64,000 nt of DNA from Paenibacillus sp. LHD-117 (GCF_030929555.1 NZ_JAVFVT010000023.1:1-64000); one strand, 5' to 3'; counted from the first letter of the stretch, positions 1-9,497 are shown. The notes: generated from the sequence alone by a model not told the origin. A program made the numbers and translations.

Positions 1-306
1 GTGGTAACCAACCCACGGATAGCAGCGTGCCGACCGTCGCTCGCTTATTTGCTCCCGCGCCTAGTGTTTTGGTGGTGCAAAATGCAAGGGCTTGACTAAA
101 ACGTTCATAGCAACGGAACACACAACGCTTATTCGATTGAAAATACCACGATTTCAGGTAGAAAAGCATAATAAAGCCCCGTATTTCCGTTAGATATTCA
201 AAAGGAATAAAATGAGCCGAATAGCGTCGACTACTTCCGTTAGCGTTCAAGAACAACCGCAAAGTACGGTTTTTCGGAGCTAAACCCGCAGAAAGGAGCA
301 TCCGGC
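1..306. other. Non-coding stretch upstream of the response regulator
   Basis: I see no convincing gene here. Two short direct repeats, TTCCGTTAG followed after two or three bases by TTCAA, lie near 185-200 and 235-250, about 50 bp apart, just upstream of the response regulator. They could be regulator half-sites or chance. A strong ribosome binding site (AAAGGAGC, about 292-299) precedes the ATG at 307. No clear sigma-A promoter was found. Confidence 0.4.
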
Positions 307-978
307 ATGTTCAAAATCATGCTCGTCGAAGACGACGAGAAAATCCGCGCCATCGTGGCGGACAGCTTAAGAAAGTGGCAGTACGAGGTCGTCGAAACGG
401 TCGCCTTCGATTCGATCGAAGAGGAATTCCGCCGGCAGGAGCCGCATTTGCTGCTGCTTGACATCAACCTCCCGGTCTTCGACGGGTATTATTGGTGTCA
501 CCGCATACGCGCGATTTCCAAGGTGCCGATCATCTTCCTCTCCTCCAGGAGCCAGAATATGGATATTATTATGGCGATCAATATGGGCGGCGACGATTAT
601 GTTCAAAAGCCATTCGATTTGTCCGTTCTCGTGGCAAAGGTGAGCGCGCTGCTCAGGCGCAATTATACATATCAGGACGAGGCGATGATGCTTCGGCATC
701 GCGGATTAACGTTCCACCTGTCGAATTCCTCCATTCAATTGAACGGGACATCCGCGGAGCTTTCGCGCAACGAATTTATTATTTTGCAGGTGTTGATGCG
801 CGGCATCGGGAAAATCGTCTCCCGCGAAGAGCTTATGCACGCCTTATGGAACGACGAGCAATTCGTCGACGACAACACGCTCACCGTTAACGTGAACCGG
901 CTCAGACGCAAAATCGCCGAACACGGCATCGAGGATTTTATTATGACCCGCAAAGGAATGGGGTACATCGTCGAATGA
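307..978 (+). CDS. OmpR-family response regulator, Bce type
   Basis: A 223-residue two-component response regulator. The N-terminal receiver domain has the acidic pair ED at residues 8-9, the phospho-acceptor Asp52 (LLLLDINLP) and the conserved Lys101 (VQKPF). The C-terminal half is an OmpR/PhoB winged helix ending in the usual RRKI and KGMGYIV motifs. It overlaps the sensor kinase start by 4 bp, so the two are translationally coupled. The neighbouring minus-strand ABC ATPase and large FtsX-type permease identify it as the regulator of a Bce-like antimicrobial-peptide sensing and detoxification module. Which peptide it answers to cannot be read from the sequence. Confidence 0.93.
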   Translation: MFKIMLVEDDEKIRAIVADSLRKWQYEVVETVAFDSIEEEFRRQEPHLLLLDINLPVFDGYYWCHRIRAISKVPIIFLSSRSQNMDIIMAINMGGDDYVQKPFDLSVLVAKVSALLRRNYTYQDEAMMLRHRGLTFHLSNSSIQLNGTSAELSRNEFIILQVLMRGIGKIVSREELMHALWNDEQFVDDNTLTVNVNRLRRKIAEHGIEDFIMTRKGMGYIVE

Positions 979-1973
979 AGCGGGTATGGAAGTTTCTTCG
1001 GTATGAACGTCCTTATATTCTGATCTGTTTCGCATGTTATTCGCTAGCCATGGCGATCTGTTACGCGGACCCGCGAATGAATTACGAGTGGGACGCTTTT
1101 TTCTACGGTTTGGGTCTGCTTTTTCTTGTGTTGGCGTTTTTTTTCGTCTACCGCTACACCAGGGAGATGCAGGCCATTCGCCTCTTAAGAAGCGAGGACG
1201 GGGAGCCGCTGTCGATGGAGGGGGAGGCTTGCCAGGAGGAGCTCGGCCGAATGGAGACCGAACATATCCGCAAGTTGAACGAGATGCACGAGAAGCAGAT
1301 GGAATCGTACCGGTTCATCGTGTCGTGGTTTCACGAGATCAAGACGCCGATCGCCGTCCTACGGCTGATCCAGCAGACGGATCCGAATGCCGCAGGCATG
1401 GACGAGGAGCTGTCGCGCATCGAGCATTACGTGGACCAGGCGCTTTACCATGCGAAGCTGGACAGCTTTCATCAAGATTACGACATTGCGGCAGTCGATC
1501 TGGAGCAGCTCGCGAAATCGTTGGTCAAGCGGCATGCCAAAACGTTTATTTCGAAGCGGATCAGAATCGATCTGCAGGTCGAGCGGCTAAACGTGCATAG
1601 CGATCGCAAATGGCTGGATTTCGTGCTTCATCAACTGATTACGAACAGCTTGAAGTATACGCCGGCAGAAGGAGAAGTGACGATCGCCACGTCCGAGACG
1701 CCGACGGAGATCCGGCTGACCGTCCGCGATAACGGCACGGGCATCGACGCCAAGGATTTGCCCCGCGTATTCAACCGCGGATTCACGGGAGAGAACGGCC
1801 GGACCCATGCGAAGTCGACGGGGATGGGACTCTACCTGGCGCAGGAGCTATGCGCGAAGCTCGGCCATTATTTGACTGCCGAATCGGAGAAGGGGCGTTA
1901 TACGGCGATGACGATCCATTTTCCGCGCAACCACGATCCGTACCTCGATACGCTGCGGCTGCGCCAGTCGTAA
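975..1973 (+). CDS. Sensor histidine kinase, BceS-like (intramembrane-sensing)
   Basis: A 332-residue histidine kinase with two N-terminal membrane helices (about residues 12-30 and 42-62) joined by a very short external loop. There is no sensory domain, as is typical of BceS-type kinases that take their signal from the partner ABC transporter. The phospho-acceptor is His120 (SWFHEIKTP). The ATP-binding domain shows the N box (HQLITNSLKYTP), G1 (DNGTGID) and G2 (STGMGLYL). It overlaps the response regulator by 4 bp. Established knowledge of the family says it phosphorylates the adjacent regulator, which then induces the transporter encoded on the opposite strand. Confidence 0.93.
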   Translation: MKRVWKFLRYERPYILICFACYSLAMAICYADPRMNYEWDAFFYGLGLLFLVLAFFFVYRYTREMQAIRLLRSEDGEPLSMEGEACQEELGRMETEHIRKLNEMHEKQMESYRFIVSWFHEIKTPIAVLRLIQQTDPNAAGMDEELSRIEHYVDQALYHAKLDSFHQDYDIAAVDLEQLAKSLVKRHAKTFISKRIRIDLQVERLNVHSDRKWLDFVLHQLITNSLKYTPAEGEVTIATSETPTEIRLTVRDNGTGIDAKDLPRVFNRGFTGENGRTHAKSTGMGLYLAQELCAKLGHYLTAESEKGRYTAMTIHFPRNHDPYLDTLRLRQS

Positions 1974-1993
1974 ACCTTATTATCGAAGAAGAA

Positions 1994-2019
1994 AGCCGGA
2001 AGCATTAAAGCTTCCGGCT
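1994..2019 (-). terminator. Terminator folded around the bceB-like stop codon
   Basis: The inverted repeat AGCCGGAAGC / GCTTCCGGCT has a 6-nt loop that contains the permease stop codon; on the minus strand it is followed by the T-rich tract TTTCTTCTT. One arm encodes the last residues of the permease. It most likely terminates the minus-strand bceAB-like transcript and may also slow read-through from the convergent kinase gene. Confidence 0.7.
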
Positions 2020-3978
2020 GACGATGCGTTCGTATACGCTCGAGGACGAGAGGTAGAGCAGGCCGTAGATGAGGAAGTAGAGCACCATGGAGCCGATCAC
2101 GATGGCCACGACATCTGGGTAGTCTTGCAGCGTATCCAGGATGTACGAATCGATGATGAACCAGCTGCTCAGCAGTCCGAGCGCCAGCGGAGGCGCGAAG
2201 ACGAACAGGAGCTGCTTGCGGATGACGGATTTCACTTGATCCCTCCGGATGCCGAGCTTGCGGAGCGTATCGAATTGCTGCATCGCTTCCGTCGCTTCCC
2301 GCAGCTGGCGGAAGTAGATGACGCTCGCTAGAGCGAAGAGCGCGATTATAGCCAAGAATGCCCCGGAGAACAGCATGAGGGAAGAGCTTTCGATCTGCTT
2401 CGAATAAACGTCGGCGAAGGAGGAGTAATATCCTTCGGGCGCGGCGTCGTAGAATACGTCCTGCACCTGCTTCGACAACGCCTCCGCATTCCCCGCGTCT
2501 TCGATGTCGTACGTCGCGAACGTTCGCTCTTCGGCACCTGCGCTCAACTCGGAGTAGGTGTCGTCGGCGATGACGAGGATGGCGACCTTATCGGTCATGG
2601 AAGCCTCGAAGTTGGTCGTCCATCCGAGCAGCGAATAATCGAACTGCTCCGCGATCGATAGCTTCAAGGGCGTCGAACCTGCCATGATATCGAAGTCAGG
2701 CCGCTGTCCGGGAGCATGGACGAGGGGAATATCGATGCCGGCGGACAGGGCGATCGCTTCATTACCGATTAGCGACGCGGGCTCCGGATGTCCGCGGAGC
2801 TCCTCGTATTGCTTGAACGTGCTCTCGGACACGAGCAGCAATCCTTCACGGAACTGCTCCTCTCCTTGGAACGCGATCTCCCGATCGGTGACGGCGTCAG
2901 CCCGAAGCGCGTGCAGGACGCGGTAATCGTTCACCGGATGATTCTCCGAGCCGCGAATGATCGCATCCAACTTCGCGTTCGTGACTTCATCCAGCGTTTC
3001 GAAGGCGAAGTCGTTCGGCAGGTTTTTCGACACCGCGCTGAACTGCACGCTGTAATTAATGGCAACGAAACTGATAAGCAGAATGAGCGCTGTGCTGAAC
3101 AATGTAATGAAGGTAAGGTTAAGCGCGTTGCTTCTGACCTGGAACCGGAGTGAGGAGGTCCACAAGACCGTGTTCCCTTCATGATAGCGCGGCGCCTTGC
3201 TAAGCCTGCTTAGCAGCCAGCCCGCGAATTGCCGGAAAAACAGCCATGTGCCGGCGATGATGCCGATGGAGACGGCCGGCAGCGCGATCGTGCCATGTTC
3301 CTTCCATATGACGGATTCGCGGCCAAGAACGATCAGTACATAAGCTTGCGCGAGCAAAATAACCGCCAAAATAGCAAGCGCGGGAGAGGTCCGGATCGGC
3401 TTCTCCATCAATGATCTCGCCCGGAACAGCTCGACGAGCTGGACGCGGCGAACCATGACCAGGTTCTGGATGCTAATGATCAGGACGATGACGAGAAAGA
3501 CGAGTGCCGTCGTGCCGATCGCCTGGGCGGGAAACGATAACGATACGGTCTGGTCATATTGCATCAGCTTCATCAGCAACATGCCGAACCACTTCGACAG
3601 CAATCCACCCAGCAGTATGCCCGCGGCTAGCGATACGGCGCCTAGTACGGTCGTTTCGTAGAACAGCATTCGCGTCACCTGCTTCTCGTTCATGCCGAGC
3701 AGCAAGTACATGCCGAGCTCCTTCTTGCGCTGCTTCATGAAGAACGAGTTGGCGTATAAGATGAACAGTACGATAAAGAGGAAAATGGCAACAGACGCGA
3801 TGGAAACGCCTTGGCGGAACATATCGCTGTTCCGGAGCGCTTCGAGAATATCGTCATTGTACATGAGCGACGAGAACGTAAAATGAATGACGACGCCCGC
3901 GATCATCGCGAGCAGGTAGATCGTATACACTCGGAAGTTACGCCGCACGTTGCGCAGCGTCAGCTGGAGCAGGCTCAT
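2005..3978 (-). CDS. ABC transporter permease, BceB-like (FtsX family)
   Basis: A 657-residue membrane protein with the Bce permease layout: one N-terminal helix (about residues 18-38), groups of further helices, a large extracellular domain (roughly residues 315-530, hydrophilic and free of membrane segments) and a C-terminal FtsX-type bundle. Family members bind or sense peptide antibiotics such as bacitracin through the large external domain and remove them from their targets. The start at 3978 overlaps the ATPase stop by 4 bp, so the two form an operon. Length and layout match BceB/YtsD/YvcS. The substrate is unknown. Confidence 0.93.
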   Translation of the reverse strand: MSLLQLTLRNVRRNFRVYTIYLLAMIAGVVIHFTFSSLMYNDDILEALRNSDMFRQGVSIASVAIFLFIVLFILYANSFFMKQRKKELGMYLLLGMNEKQVTRMLFYETTVLGAVSLAAGILLGGLLSKWFGMLLMKLMQYDQTVSLSFPAQAIGTTALVFLVIVLIISIQNLVMVRRVQLVELFRARSLMEKPIRTSPALAILAVILLAQAYVLIVLGRESVIWKEHGTIALPAVSIGIIAGTWLFFRQFAGWLLSRLSKAPRYHEGNTVLWTSSLRFQVRSNALNLTFITLFSTALILLISFVAINYSVQFSAVSKNLPNDFAFETLDEVTNAKLDAIIRGSENHPVNDYRVLHALRADAVTDREIAFQGEEQFREGLLLVSESTFKQYEELRGHPEPASLIGNEAIALSAGIDIPLVHAPGQRPDFDIMAGSTPLKLSIAEQFDYSLLGWTTNFEASMTDKVAILVIADDTYSELSAGAEERTFATYDIEDAGNAEALSKQVQDVFYDAAPEGYYSSFADVYSKQIESSSLMLFSGAFLAIIALFALASVIYFRQLREATEAMQQFDTLRKLGIRRDQVKSVIRKQLLFVFAPPLALGLLSSWFIIDSYILDTLQDYPDVVAIVIGSMVLYFLIYGLLYLSSSSVYERIVSRKL

Positions 3979-4724
3979 TCCCGGCCACCTCCGAGTAGGC
4001 TTTGCGCTTCCAGAATGCGGTCGAAAAACGACTTGCGGGACTGGTCGCCCGCGTACAGCTCGTTGACGATGGAGCCGTCGCGCAGGAACACGACCCGCTT
4101 ACAATAGCTGGCCGCATACGGATCATGCGTGACCATGAGGATCGTCGTGCTGAACCGTCCGTTCATGCTGGCAAGCTCCTCGAGAAGCTCCGTTGCGGAT
4201 CTGGAATCAAGCGCGCCCGTCGGTTCGTCCGCGAAGACGATTGCCGGATTCGCGATCAAAGCCCGGGCGGACGCGGTCCGCTGCTTCTGCCCGCCGGATA
4301 TTTCGGCCGGATACCTGTCTAGAATCGCCTCGAGCTGCAGCGCTCCGGCGAGCGTCGCTAGCCTTTTCTCCATCTCGGCCGTCTTGAAGCCGCGCAGCGA
4401 CAGCGGCAAAAGGATGTTTTCTTTGACGGTAAGCGTATCGAGCAGGTTGTAATCCTGGAAAATAAATCCCATCCGCTCCTGGCGGAATTGGCGAAGCTCC
4501 TTCTTGCCGAGCGACAGCAGGGATTGCTGCTGCAGCCAGACCTCGCCGCCGGAGAACCGGTCGATGGTGGACAAGACGTTCATCAAGGTCGACTTGCCGG
4601 AGCCGGACGGCCCCATGATGGCGGTAAACTCGCCTTCGTTCACCGTTAAGTCGATATTTCGGAGGACGGCGGTTTTGCCGTAGTTTTTGGATACGTTTTG
4701 CGCGCGGATAATCGGCATATTCAT
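3975..4724 (-). CDS. ABC transporter ATP-binding protein, BceA-like
   Basis: A 249-residue ABC ATPase of the MacB/LolD type with Walker A (GPSGSGKST), Q-loop, signature (SGGQKQR), Walker B (IVFADEPTGALDS) and the switch His (MVTHD). The open frame extends upstream to 4946, but the ATG at 4724 is chosen because it directly follows a good ribosome binding site (AAAGGGG) and gives the family N-terminus. It powers the neighbouring BceB-like permease. A candidate operator and promoter for the divergent response regulator's family lie upstream. Confidence 0.93.
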   Translation of the reverse strand: MNMPIIRAQNVSKNYGKTAVLRNIDLTVNEGEFTAIMGPSGSGKSTLMNVLSTIDRFSGGEVWLQQQSLLSLGKKELRQFRQERMGFIFQDYNLLDTLTVKENILLPLSLRGFKTAEMEKRLATLAGALQLEAILDRYPAEISGGQKQRTASARALIANPAIVFADEPTGALDSRSATELLEELASMNGRFSTTILMVTHDPYAASYCKRVVFLRDGSIVNELYAGDQSRKSFFDRILEAQSLLGGGRE

Positions 4725-4758
4725 GTGGTTTCCCCTTTCGTTTCCCTTACTGCTTTCC

Positions 4759-4823
4759 AATATACCGTCCTCCCGTTTCCCGTTCCATCGATCTGACCGC
4801 ATCCAAAGTGACGTTTCCGTCAC
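4759..4823 (-). promoter_or_regulatory. Candidate BceR-type operator and promoter for the ABC pair
   Basis: The palindrome GTGACG-TTTC-CGTCAC at 4808-4823 fits the TNACA-N4-TGTNA form known for BceR-like regulators apart from G for A at one position. It lies upstream of a minus-strand -35-like TGGAAC (4782-4787) and -10 TATATT (4759-4764), the usual place for an activator. The promoter assignment is inference. Confidence 0.5.
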
Positions 4824-4848
4824 ATATGTTTTATACTCGTTTTTTCTG

Positions 4849-4877
4849 TTGTAGGATTTCGAGTTTAAAGGTAATAT
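4849..4877 (+). promoter_or_regulatory. Candidate sigma-A promoter for the bmrCD-like operon
   Basis: TTGTAG at 4849-4854 and TAATAT at 4872-4877 are separated by 17 bp, 35 bp upstream of the TTG start at 4912. No separate attenuator peptide comparable to B. subtilis BmrB was recognised in this short leader. Confidence 0.45.
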
Positions 4878-4911
4878 TATACAATCGACTGCCGGAAAGT
4901 AGGGGATTCCT

Positions 4912-6654
4912 TTGTCTTTTTTGAGGCGTTTGGATTGGTTTTTCAAGCAAAGATGGGGCAGCTACGCCATCGCGATTACCGTCATGGCGACCGTGAGCCT
5001 TCTCTCCGCCTTACCTCCGAGATGGATCGGCAACACGGTTGACCGTATCGGCTCCGGGGAGCTGACGCGGGACGAGCTCGGCCGAACCGTCCTGCTGCTC
5101 GTTCTGCTCGCGCTGCTTACCTACGTGCTCGTCTATATTTGGATAACGACCTTATTCCGCAATTCCGCGCTGGTGGAGAAGGTGCTGCGCGGTCGGCTGC
5201 TTGCGCATTTGACGAGGATGAAGCCGTCTTACTTCCATAAGAATAGCACAGGCGGTCTCATGGCGCTGGCCACCAACGACGTGCTTGCGATCGGCAACAC
5301 GGCCGGTTACGGCGTCATGACGCTGGTCAATACGATCGTGGGCGCGTCCGTCGTCATTGTGATGATGGTGCTGTTCGTCTCCTTCAAGCTGATGCTGGCG
5401 GCTTTGCTGCCGTTGCCGCTGCTTGCGTTCGTCATCAGCAAGCTCGGCAACAAGGTACGTATTCGCTTTATGGCTGCGCAGGCGGCCTTCGGCGGCATGA
5501 ATGACCATGCGCTTGAATCCATCTCCGGCATCCGCGTCATCCGTTCGTACGTGCAGGAACGCGCCGACATCACGGCGTTCGACCGCGTGACGGAAGACGT
5601 CATGGTGAAGAACCGGCAAGTGTCGCTGCTCAACGCGATGTTCCACCCGCTCATCTCCGTCATCGTCGGGGTGAGCTATACGATCAGTATCGGCTATGGC
5701 TCCTATCTTGTGTTGGAGAAGGAGATTCTGATCGGCCAGCTGCTTACGTTCAATATTTATCTCGGCATGCTCATCTGGCCGATGATTTCCTTCGGCGAAT
5801 TTATCAACGTGCTCCAGCGGGGCACGGCTTCCGCGGACCGACTGGACGATGCGTTCGCCCAGCAGCCCGACGTAACCGAGCCGGAGTCTCCGCTGGCCGT
5901 GAAAGTTCCAGCAAGCATCGAATTCAAGCGGCTTGGTTTCACTTATCCGGGGGGGACCGCTCCCAGCTTGTCGGATATCAGCTTCCGGCTGAAACGCGGG
6001 CAGACGCTCGGCGTCGTTGGCAAGACAGGCAGCGGCAAAAGCACGCTGCTTAAGCAGCTGCTGCGCCAATATCCGGTTCAACCCGATTCGGCGTTTATCT
6101 CGGAAGCGCCGATCGAACGGATCTCGATCGAGCAATTGAAGCATTGGATCGCCTACGTGCCCCAGGAGCATCTGCTCCTTTCCAAGTCGATCCGCGACAA
6201 TATCGCGCTTGGCAAACCGGATGCGACGGATGAAGAGATCGACAGAGCCGTCGCGATGGCATCCTTCGATTCGGACATTGCGAATATGCCCGAAGGTCTT
6301 CGGACGATCGTAGGCGAGAACGGCGTCATGTTGTCAGGCGGCCAGAAGCAGCGACTGGCGATCGCGAGGGCGCTTCTCGTCGACTCCGAAATGCTGCTGT
6401 TCGACGATTCCCTGTCCGCGGTGGATGCCCGCACGGAAAGCCGCATCCTGAAAGCGATCCGCAAGGAGCGCGCCGGGAGGACGACGCTGATCACGACGCA
6501 CCGGCTGTCCGCGGTCAGCCATGCGGATTGGATTTTGGTCCTGCAAGATGGCAAGGTGCTGGAAGAAGGCACGCACGAACAACTAATGATTCTCGGCGGC
6601 TGGTACAAGCAGCAATGGGAGCGGCAGCAGATGGAAGCAAGTCTGGAGGAATAG
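4912..6654 (+). CDS. bmrC: Heterodimeric multidrug ABC exporter subunit, BmrC/YheI-like
   Basis: A 580-residue fused exporter half: six membrane helices in residues about 15-300, then a nucleotide-binding domain with Walker A (GKTGSGKST), signature (LSGGQKQR) and Walker B. The catalytic carboxylate after Walker B is Asp (LLLFDDSLSAVD) instead of Glu, the degenerate ATP site known for BmrC/YheI in the BmrCD heterodimer. It starts with TTG, preceded by AAGTAGGGG. The partner subunit follows after 11 bp, so an obligate heterodimer is inferred. Substrates are probably drugs or toxic hydrophobic compounds. The symbol rests on partner, length and the Asp substitution. Confidence 0.85.
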   Translation: MSFLRRLDWFFKQRWGSYAIAITVMATVSLLSALPPRWIGNTVDRIGSGELTRDELGRTVLLLVLLALLTYVLVYIWITTLFRNSALVEKVLRGRLLAHLTRMKPSYFHKNSTGGLMALATNDVLAIGNTAGYGVMTLVNTIVGASVVIVMMVLFVSFKLMLAALLPLPLLAFVISKLGNKVRIRFMAAQAAFGGMNDHALESISGIRVIRSYVQERADITAFDRVTEDVMVKNRQVSLLNAMFHPLISVIVGVSYTISIGYGSYLVLEKEILIGQLLTFNIYLGMLIWPMISFGEFINVLQRGTASADRLDDAFAQQPDVTEPESPLAVKVPASIEFKRLGFTYPGGTAPSLSDISFRLKRGQTLGVVGKTGSGKSTLLKQLLRQYPVQPDSAFISEAPIERISIEQLKHWIAYVPQEHLLLSKSIRDNIALGKPDATDEEIDRAVAMASFDSDIANMPEGLRTIVGENGVMLSGGQKQRLAIARALLVDSEMLLFDDSLSAVDARTESRILKAIRKERAGRTTLITTHRLSAVSHADWILVLQDGKVLEEGTHEQLMILGGWYKQQWERQQMEASLEE

Positions 6655-6665
6655 GAGGGATAACG

Positions 6666-8468
6666 ATGGTTTCGGAAGACAACGAACAAGCGGCATCGGG
6701 CAAGTCGACCGTCAGGCGGCTGCTTTCCTACGCAATGACCTACAAATACCGGATTATGGCGGCCATCCTCATCTTGTGCGGCGCTGTCGGAGCGGAGCTG
6801 GCCGGTCCGCTCATCGTGAAGACGATCATCGACGATCATCTCGGCGCGACGGGAAATGACGGCAGCATGGCCGCGGTATTCCGTTTGTTGGCTCTATATG
6901 TAGGACTGTTGATCGCGGCCGGCTGTTTCCACTTTCTGCAATCCTATATGTTACAATCGACGGCGCTGCGCATTATCAAAAACATGCGAATGGATCTGAT
7001 GAGCCATATTCATCGCATTCCGCTTCGGTACTTCGACAATACGCCGATCGGTCAGATCGTCTCCCGCATCGCGAACGATACGGAGGCAGTCCGCGAATTG
7101 TTCATGAGCTTCATGGCGACGTTCGTCGTCAGCTTCGTCCAGCTTGCCGGCATCTACGCGGCGCTTTTCTTCCTTGACGTCAAGCTGGCGCTGCTATGCT
7201 TGCTGCTTTTGCCGCTCTTCGCGATTATCATGGCCGTTCATCTCAAATATTCCAAACATTATATCGCGATTATGAGGGCCCGCTTAAGCGACATGAACGC
7301 GATGATCAACGAGTCGATCAACGTCATGCCCATTATTCAAGCATTCCGCAGGGAGCGGCGCACGCTCGACGAGTTCGAGTCGCTGAACAACGACAGGTAC
7401 GTCAACCAAATGAAGCAGTTCCGCATTTTCTCGTTGTCATCCCGCAATATCGTGGGCACGATCGGAAGCCTGCTTACGGCATTCGTCCTGTGGTATTTCG
7501 GAGGGGAGGCGCTGACGGGCGGGATTATGTTCGGCGTACTTTACGCTTTCATCGATTACCTCGGTCGAATCTTCCACCCGATCATCGGCATTTTCGACCA
7601 ATTGACGAACGCCCAGCGCGCGTACGTGTCCGCCGAGAAGGTGTTCGCCATCATGGATATGGAAGGCAAGGATGTCGACGAAGCGCTAGAAGGGAATCGG
7701 ACCCGCGGCGACATCGCTTTCCGCGACGTGACGTTCTCGTACAAGGAAGGAGAGCCGGTTCTTCGCGATATTTCCTTCGAGGTGAAACGGGGAGAGACGC
7801 TGGCGCTCGTCGGGCATACGGGCTCGGGCAAAAGCTCGATCATGAATCTGCTGCTCGGATTTTATGAGCCGGATCGCGGCGAGATTACGATCGACGGACG
7901 GAGCATCGGGACGATGTCCAAGCAGGAGCTCCGCAAGCCTATGGGAATCGTGCTGCAGGATCCGTTTCTGTTCGCGGGGGATATTGCATTTAACGTGAGC
8001 TTGTATAAGGATGGCATTACCAGGGAGCGGGTGGAAGCGGCGCTGCGCGAAGTAGGCGCAGGCTCCTTCATCGAATCGTTGCCGAAAGGACTGGATGAGC
8101 CGGTCGTCGAGCGGGGGAGCACCTTCTCCGCGGGACAGAGGCAGCTCATTTCTTTTGCCAGGGCGCTCGCCTACGATCCGGCCATCCTCATCTTGGACGA
8201 AGCGACGGCCAGCATCGATAGCGAAACGGAACATGTCATTCAGCGGGCGCTGAAGGTCGTCAGCGAAGGGCGGACGACGCTCATCATCGCGCATCGGCTG
8301 TCGACGATCCGGGATGCCGACCAGATTCTCGTCCTGCACCGCGGCGAGATCGTTGAACGGGGGAATCACGAGGCGTTAATGGCGCTCGGAGGAAGGTATC
8401 ACAAAATGTATCAGCTGCAAATGGGGGAAGAGGGAGCCGCCATGCAGGCTGCCGTGTCAAAAAAATAA
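6666..8468 (+). CDS. bmrD: Heterodimeric multidrug ABC exporter subunit, BmrD/YheH-like
   Basis: A 600-residue exporter half with six N-terminal membrane helices and a C-terminal nucleotide-binding domain: Walker A (GHTGSGKSS), a variant signature (FSAGQRQL) and canonical Walker B with the catalytic Glu (LILDEATASID). The ATG at 6666 is preferred over upstream in-frame starts because of the adjacent GGAGGGATAACG. It pairs with the upstream subunit, which carries the degenerate Asp, so hydrolysis probably occurs at one composite site, as is known for BmrCD. Confidence 0.88.
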   Translation: MVSEDNEQAASGKSTVRRLLSYAMTYKYRIMAAILILCGAVGAELAGPLIVKTIIDDHLGATGNDGSMAAVFRLLALYVGLLIAAGCFHFLQSYMLQSTALRIIKNMRMDLMSHIHRIPLRYFDNTPIGQIVSRIANDTEAVRELFMSFMATFVVSFVQLAGIYAALFFLDVKLALLCLLLLPLFAIIMAVHLKYSKHYIAIMRARLSDMNAMINESINVMPIIQAFRRERRTLDEFESLNNDRYVNQMKQFRIFSLSSRNIVGTIGSLLTAFVLWYFGGEALTGGIMFGVLYAFIDYLGRIFHPIIGIFDQLTNAQRAYVSAEKVFAIMDMEGKDVDEALEGNRTRGDIAFRDVTFSYKEGEPVLRDISFEVKRGETLALVGHTGSGKSSIMNLLLGFYEPDRGEITIDGRSIGTMSKQELRKPMGIVLQDPFLFAGDIAFNVSLYKDGITRERVEAALREVGAGSFIESLPKGLDEPVVERGSTFSAGQRQLISFARALAYDPAILILDEATASIDSETEHVIQRALKVVSEGRTTLIIAHRLSTIRDADQILVLHRGEIVERGNHEALMALGGRYHKMYQLQMGEEGAAMQAAVSKK

Positions 8469-8471
8469 AAG

Positions 8472-8517
8472 AAGGCTTTGCGACTGTCGTTAAGGACGGA
8501 TCGCAGAGCCTTTTTTT
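8472..8517 (+). terminator. Rho-independent terminator after bmrD-like gene
   Basis: A 12-bp stem AAGGCTTTGCGA / TCGCAGAGCCTT with one G-T pair is followed by a run of seven T. It starts directly after the stop codon. Confidence 0.9.
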
Positions 8518-8624
8518 CAATTCTAAGCCGTTTCTCCGTGGTTATTTCTCGCGTGAAAGATGCACTAGCGGATGAAAAAGTTTATAATAATAAGAAATAG
8601 TTATAGATGAAGGGAGGAAGCCAT

Positions 8625-9497
8625 TTGGCAACCGTCAAAGAGCACAAAAAGCTGACGAAGCTGGAAATATTGAAGCGTCTCGTTTTTATTACGATCGGTT
8701 CCATCCTGATGGGCGTGGCGCTGGAGCTGTTCCTTGTTCCGTTCGAAATCATCGACGGCGGCATCGCCGGCATATCCATTATGTTATCCGCGCTCACGCC
8801 GCTTCCGCTAAGCGTGTATTTATTCCTCGCGAACTTACCGTTCCTCGTGCTTGGCTACAAGCAGCTCGGCAAAACATTCGCATTATCGACGCTATACGGC
8901 ATTACCGTCATGTCGGTTACGACCGCGCTTCTGCACCATGTCGGCGCGTTCCCGGAGGATAAGCTGCTGGCCGTGTTGTTCGGGGGCATGATTCTGGGCG
9001 CTGGTGTAGGTCTCGTTATCCGTTACGGCGGAGCGCTGGACGGCATAGAGGTTATCTCCATTCTGATCTCCAAAAAATTAAGGGTCGCCGTCGGCCAAGT
9101 CATCATGATCTTCAACTTGATCATCTTCGTGATCGCGGGTTTCGTCTTCGAATGGACATCCGCCATGTATTCGATATTGGCTTATTACATAGCGATCAAG
9201 GTGATCGATATCGTCGTGGAAGGTTTGGAAGAATCGAAGTCGGTGACGATCATCTCCAAGGAATACGAGGAAATTTCCCAATCGATCATGGACCGTCTCG
9301 GACGAAGCACGACTTTGTTACAAGCGCGCGGCGGCTACTCGGGCGACGAGACGCAGGTTATCTATTGCGTCGTTTCTCGTCTGGAGCTGGCGAAGCTGAA
9401 AGGCATCGTCCAAGCGGTCGACGAAAAGGCGTTTATCGCCGTTGAGCACGTCTCGGATGTCATGGGCGGCAACTTTAGCAAAAACAGCATTCATTAA
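8625..9497 (+). CDS. YitT family membrane protein (DUF161/DUF2179)
   Basis: A 290-residue protein with about five to six membrane helices in the first 200 residues (YitT/DUF161) and a C-terminal soluble DUF2179 domain from roughly residue 205, with the typical pattern VTIISKEYEEI and YCVVSRLELAKLK. A TTG start at 8625 is chosen because GGGAGG lies 7 bp upstream; the in-frame ATG at 8607 has no ribosome binding site. The family is common in Bacillales, and its biochemical role is not firmly established. It is monocistronic, between two strong terminators. Confidence 0.85.
   Translation: MATVKEHKKLTKLEILKRLVFITIGSILMGVALELFLVPFEIIDGGIAGISIMLSALTPLPLSVYLFLANLPFLVLGYKQLGKTFALSTLYGITVMSVTTALLHHVGAFPEDKLLAVLFGGMILGAGVGLVIRYGGALDGIEVISILISKKLRVAVGQVIMIFNLIIFVIAGFVFEWTSAMYSILAYYIAIKVIDIVVEGLEESKSVTIISKEYEEISQSIMDRLGRSTTLLQARGGYSGDETQVIYCVVSRLELAKLKGIVQAVDEKAFIAVEHVSDVMGGNFSKNSIH

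Noticed and set aside
5152-6171. Long minus-strand open frame of 339 codons opposite the BmrC-like gene
   Set aside because: It is antisense to a clear ABC exporter, is rich in His/Arg/Asp as expected for a shadow frame in GC-rich DNA, and has no ribosome binding site or family motif.
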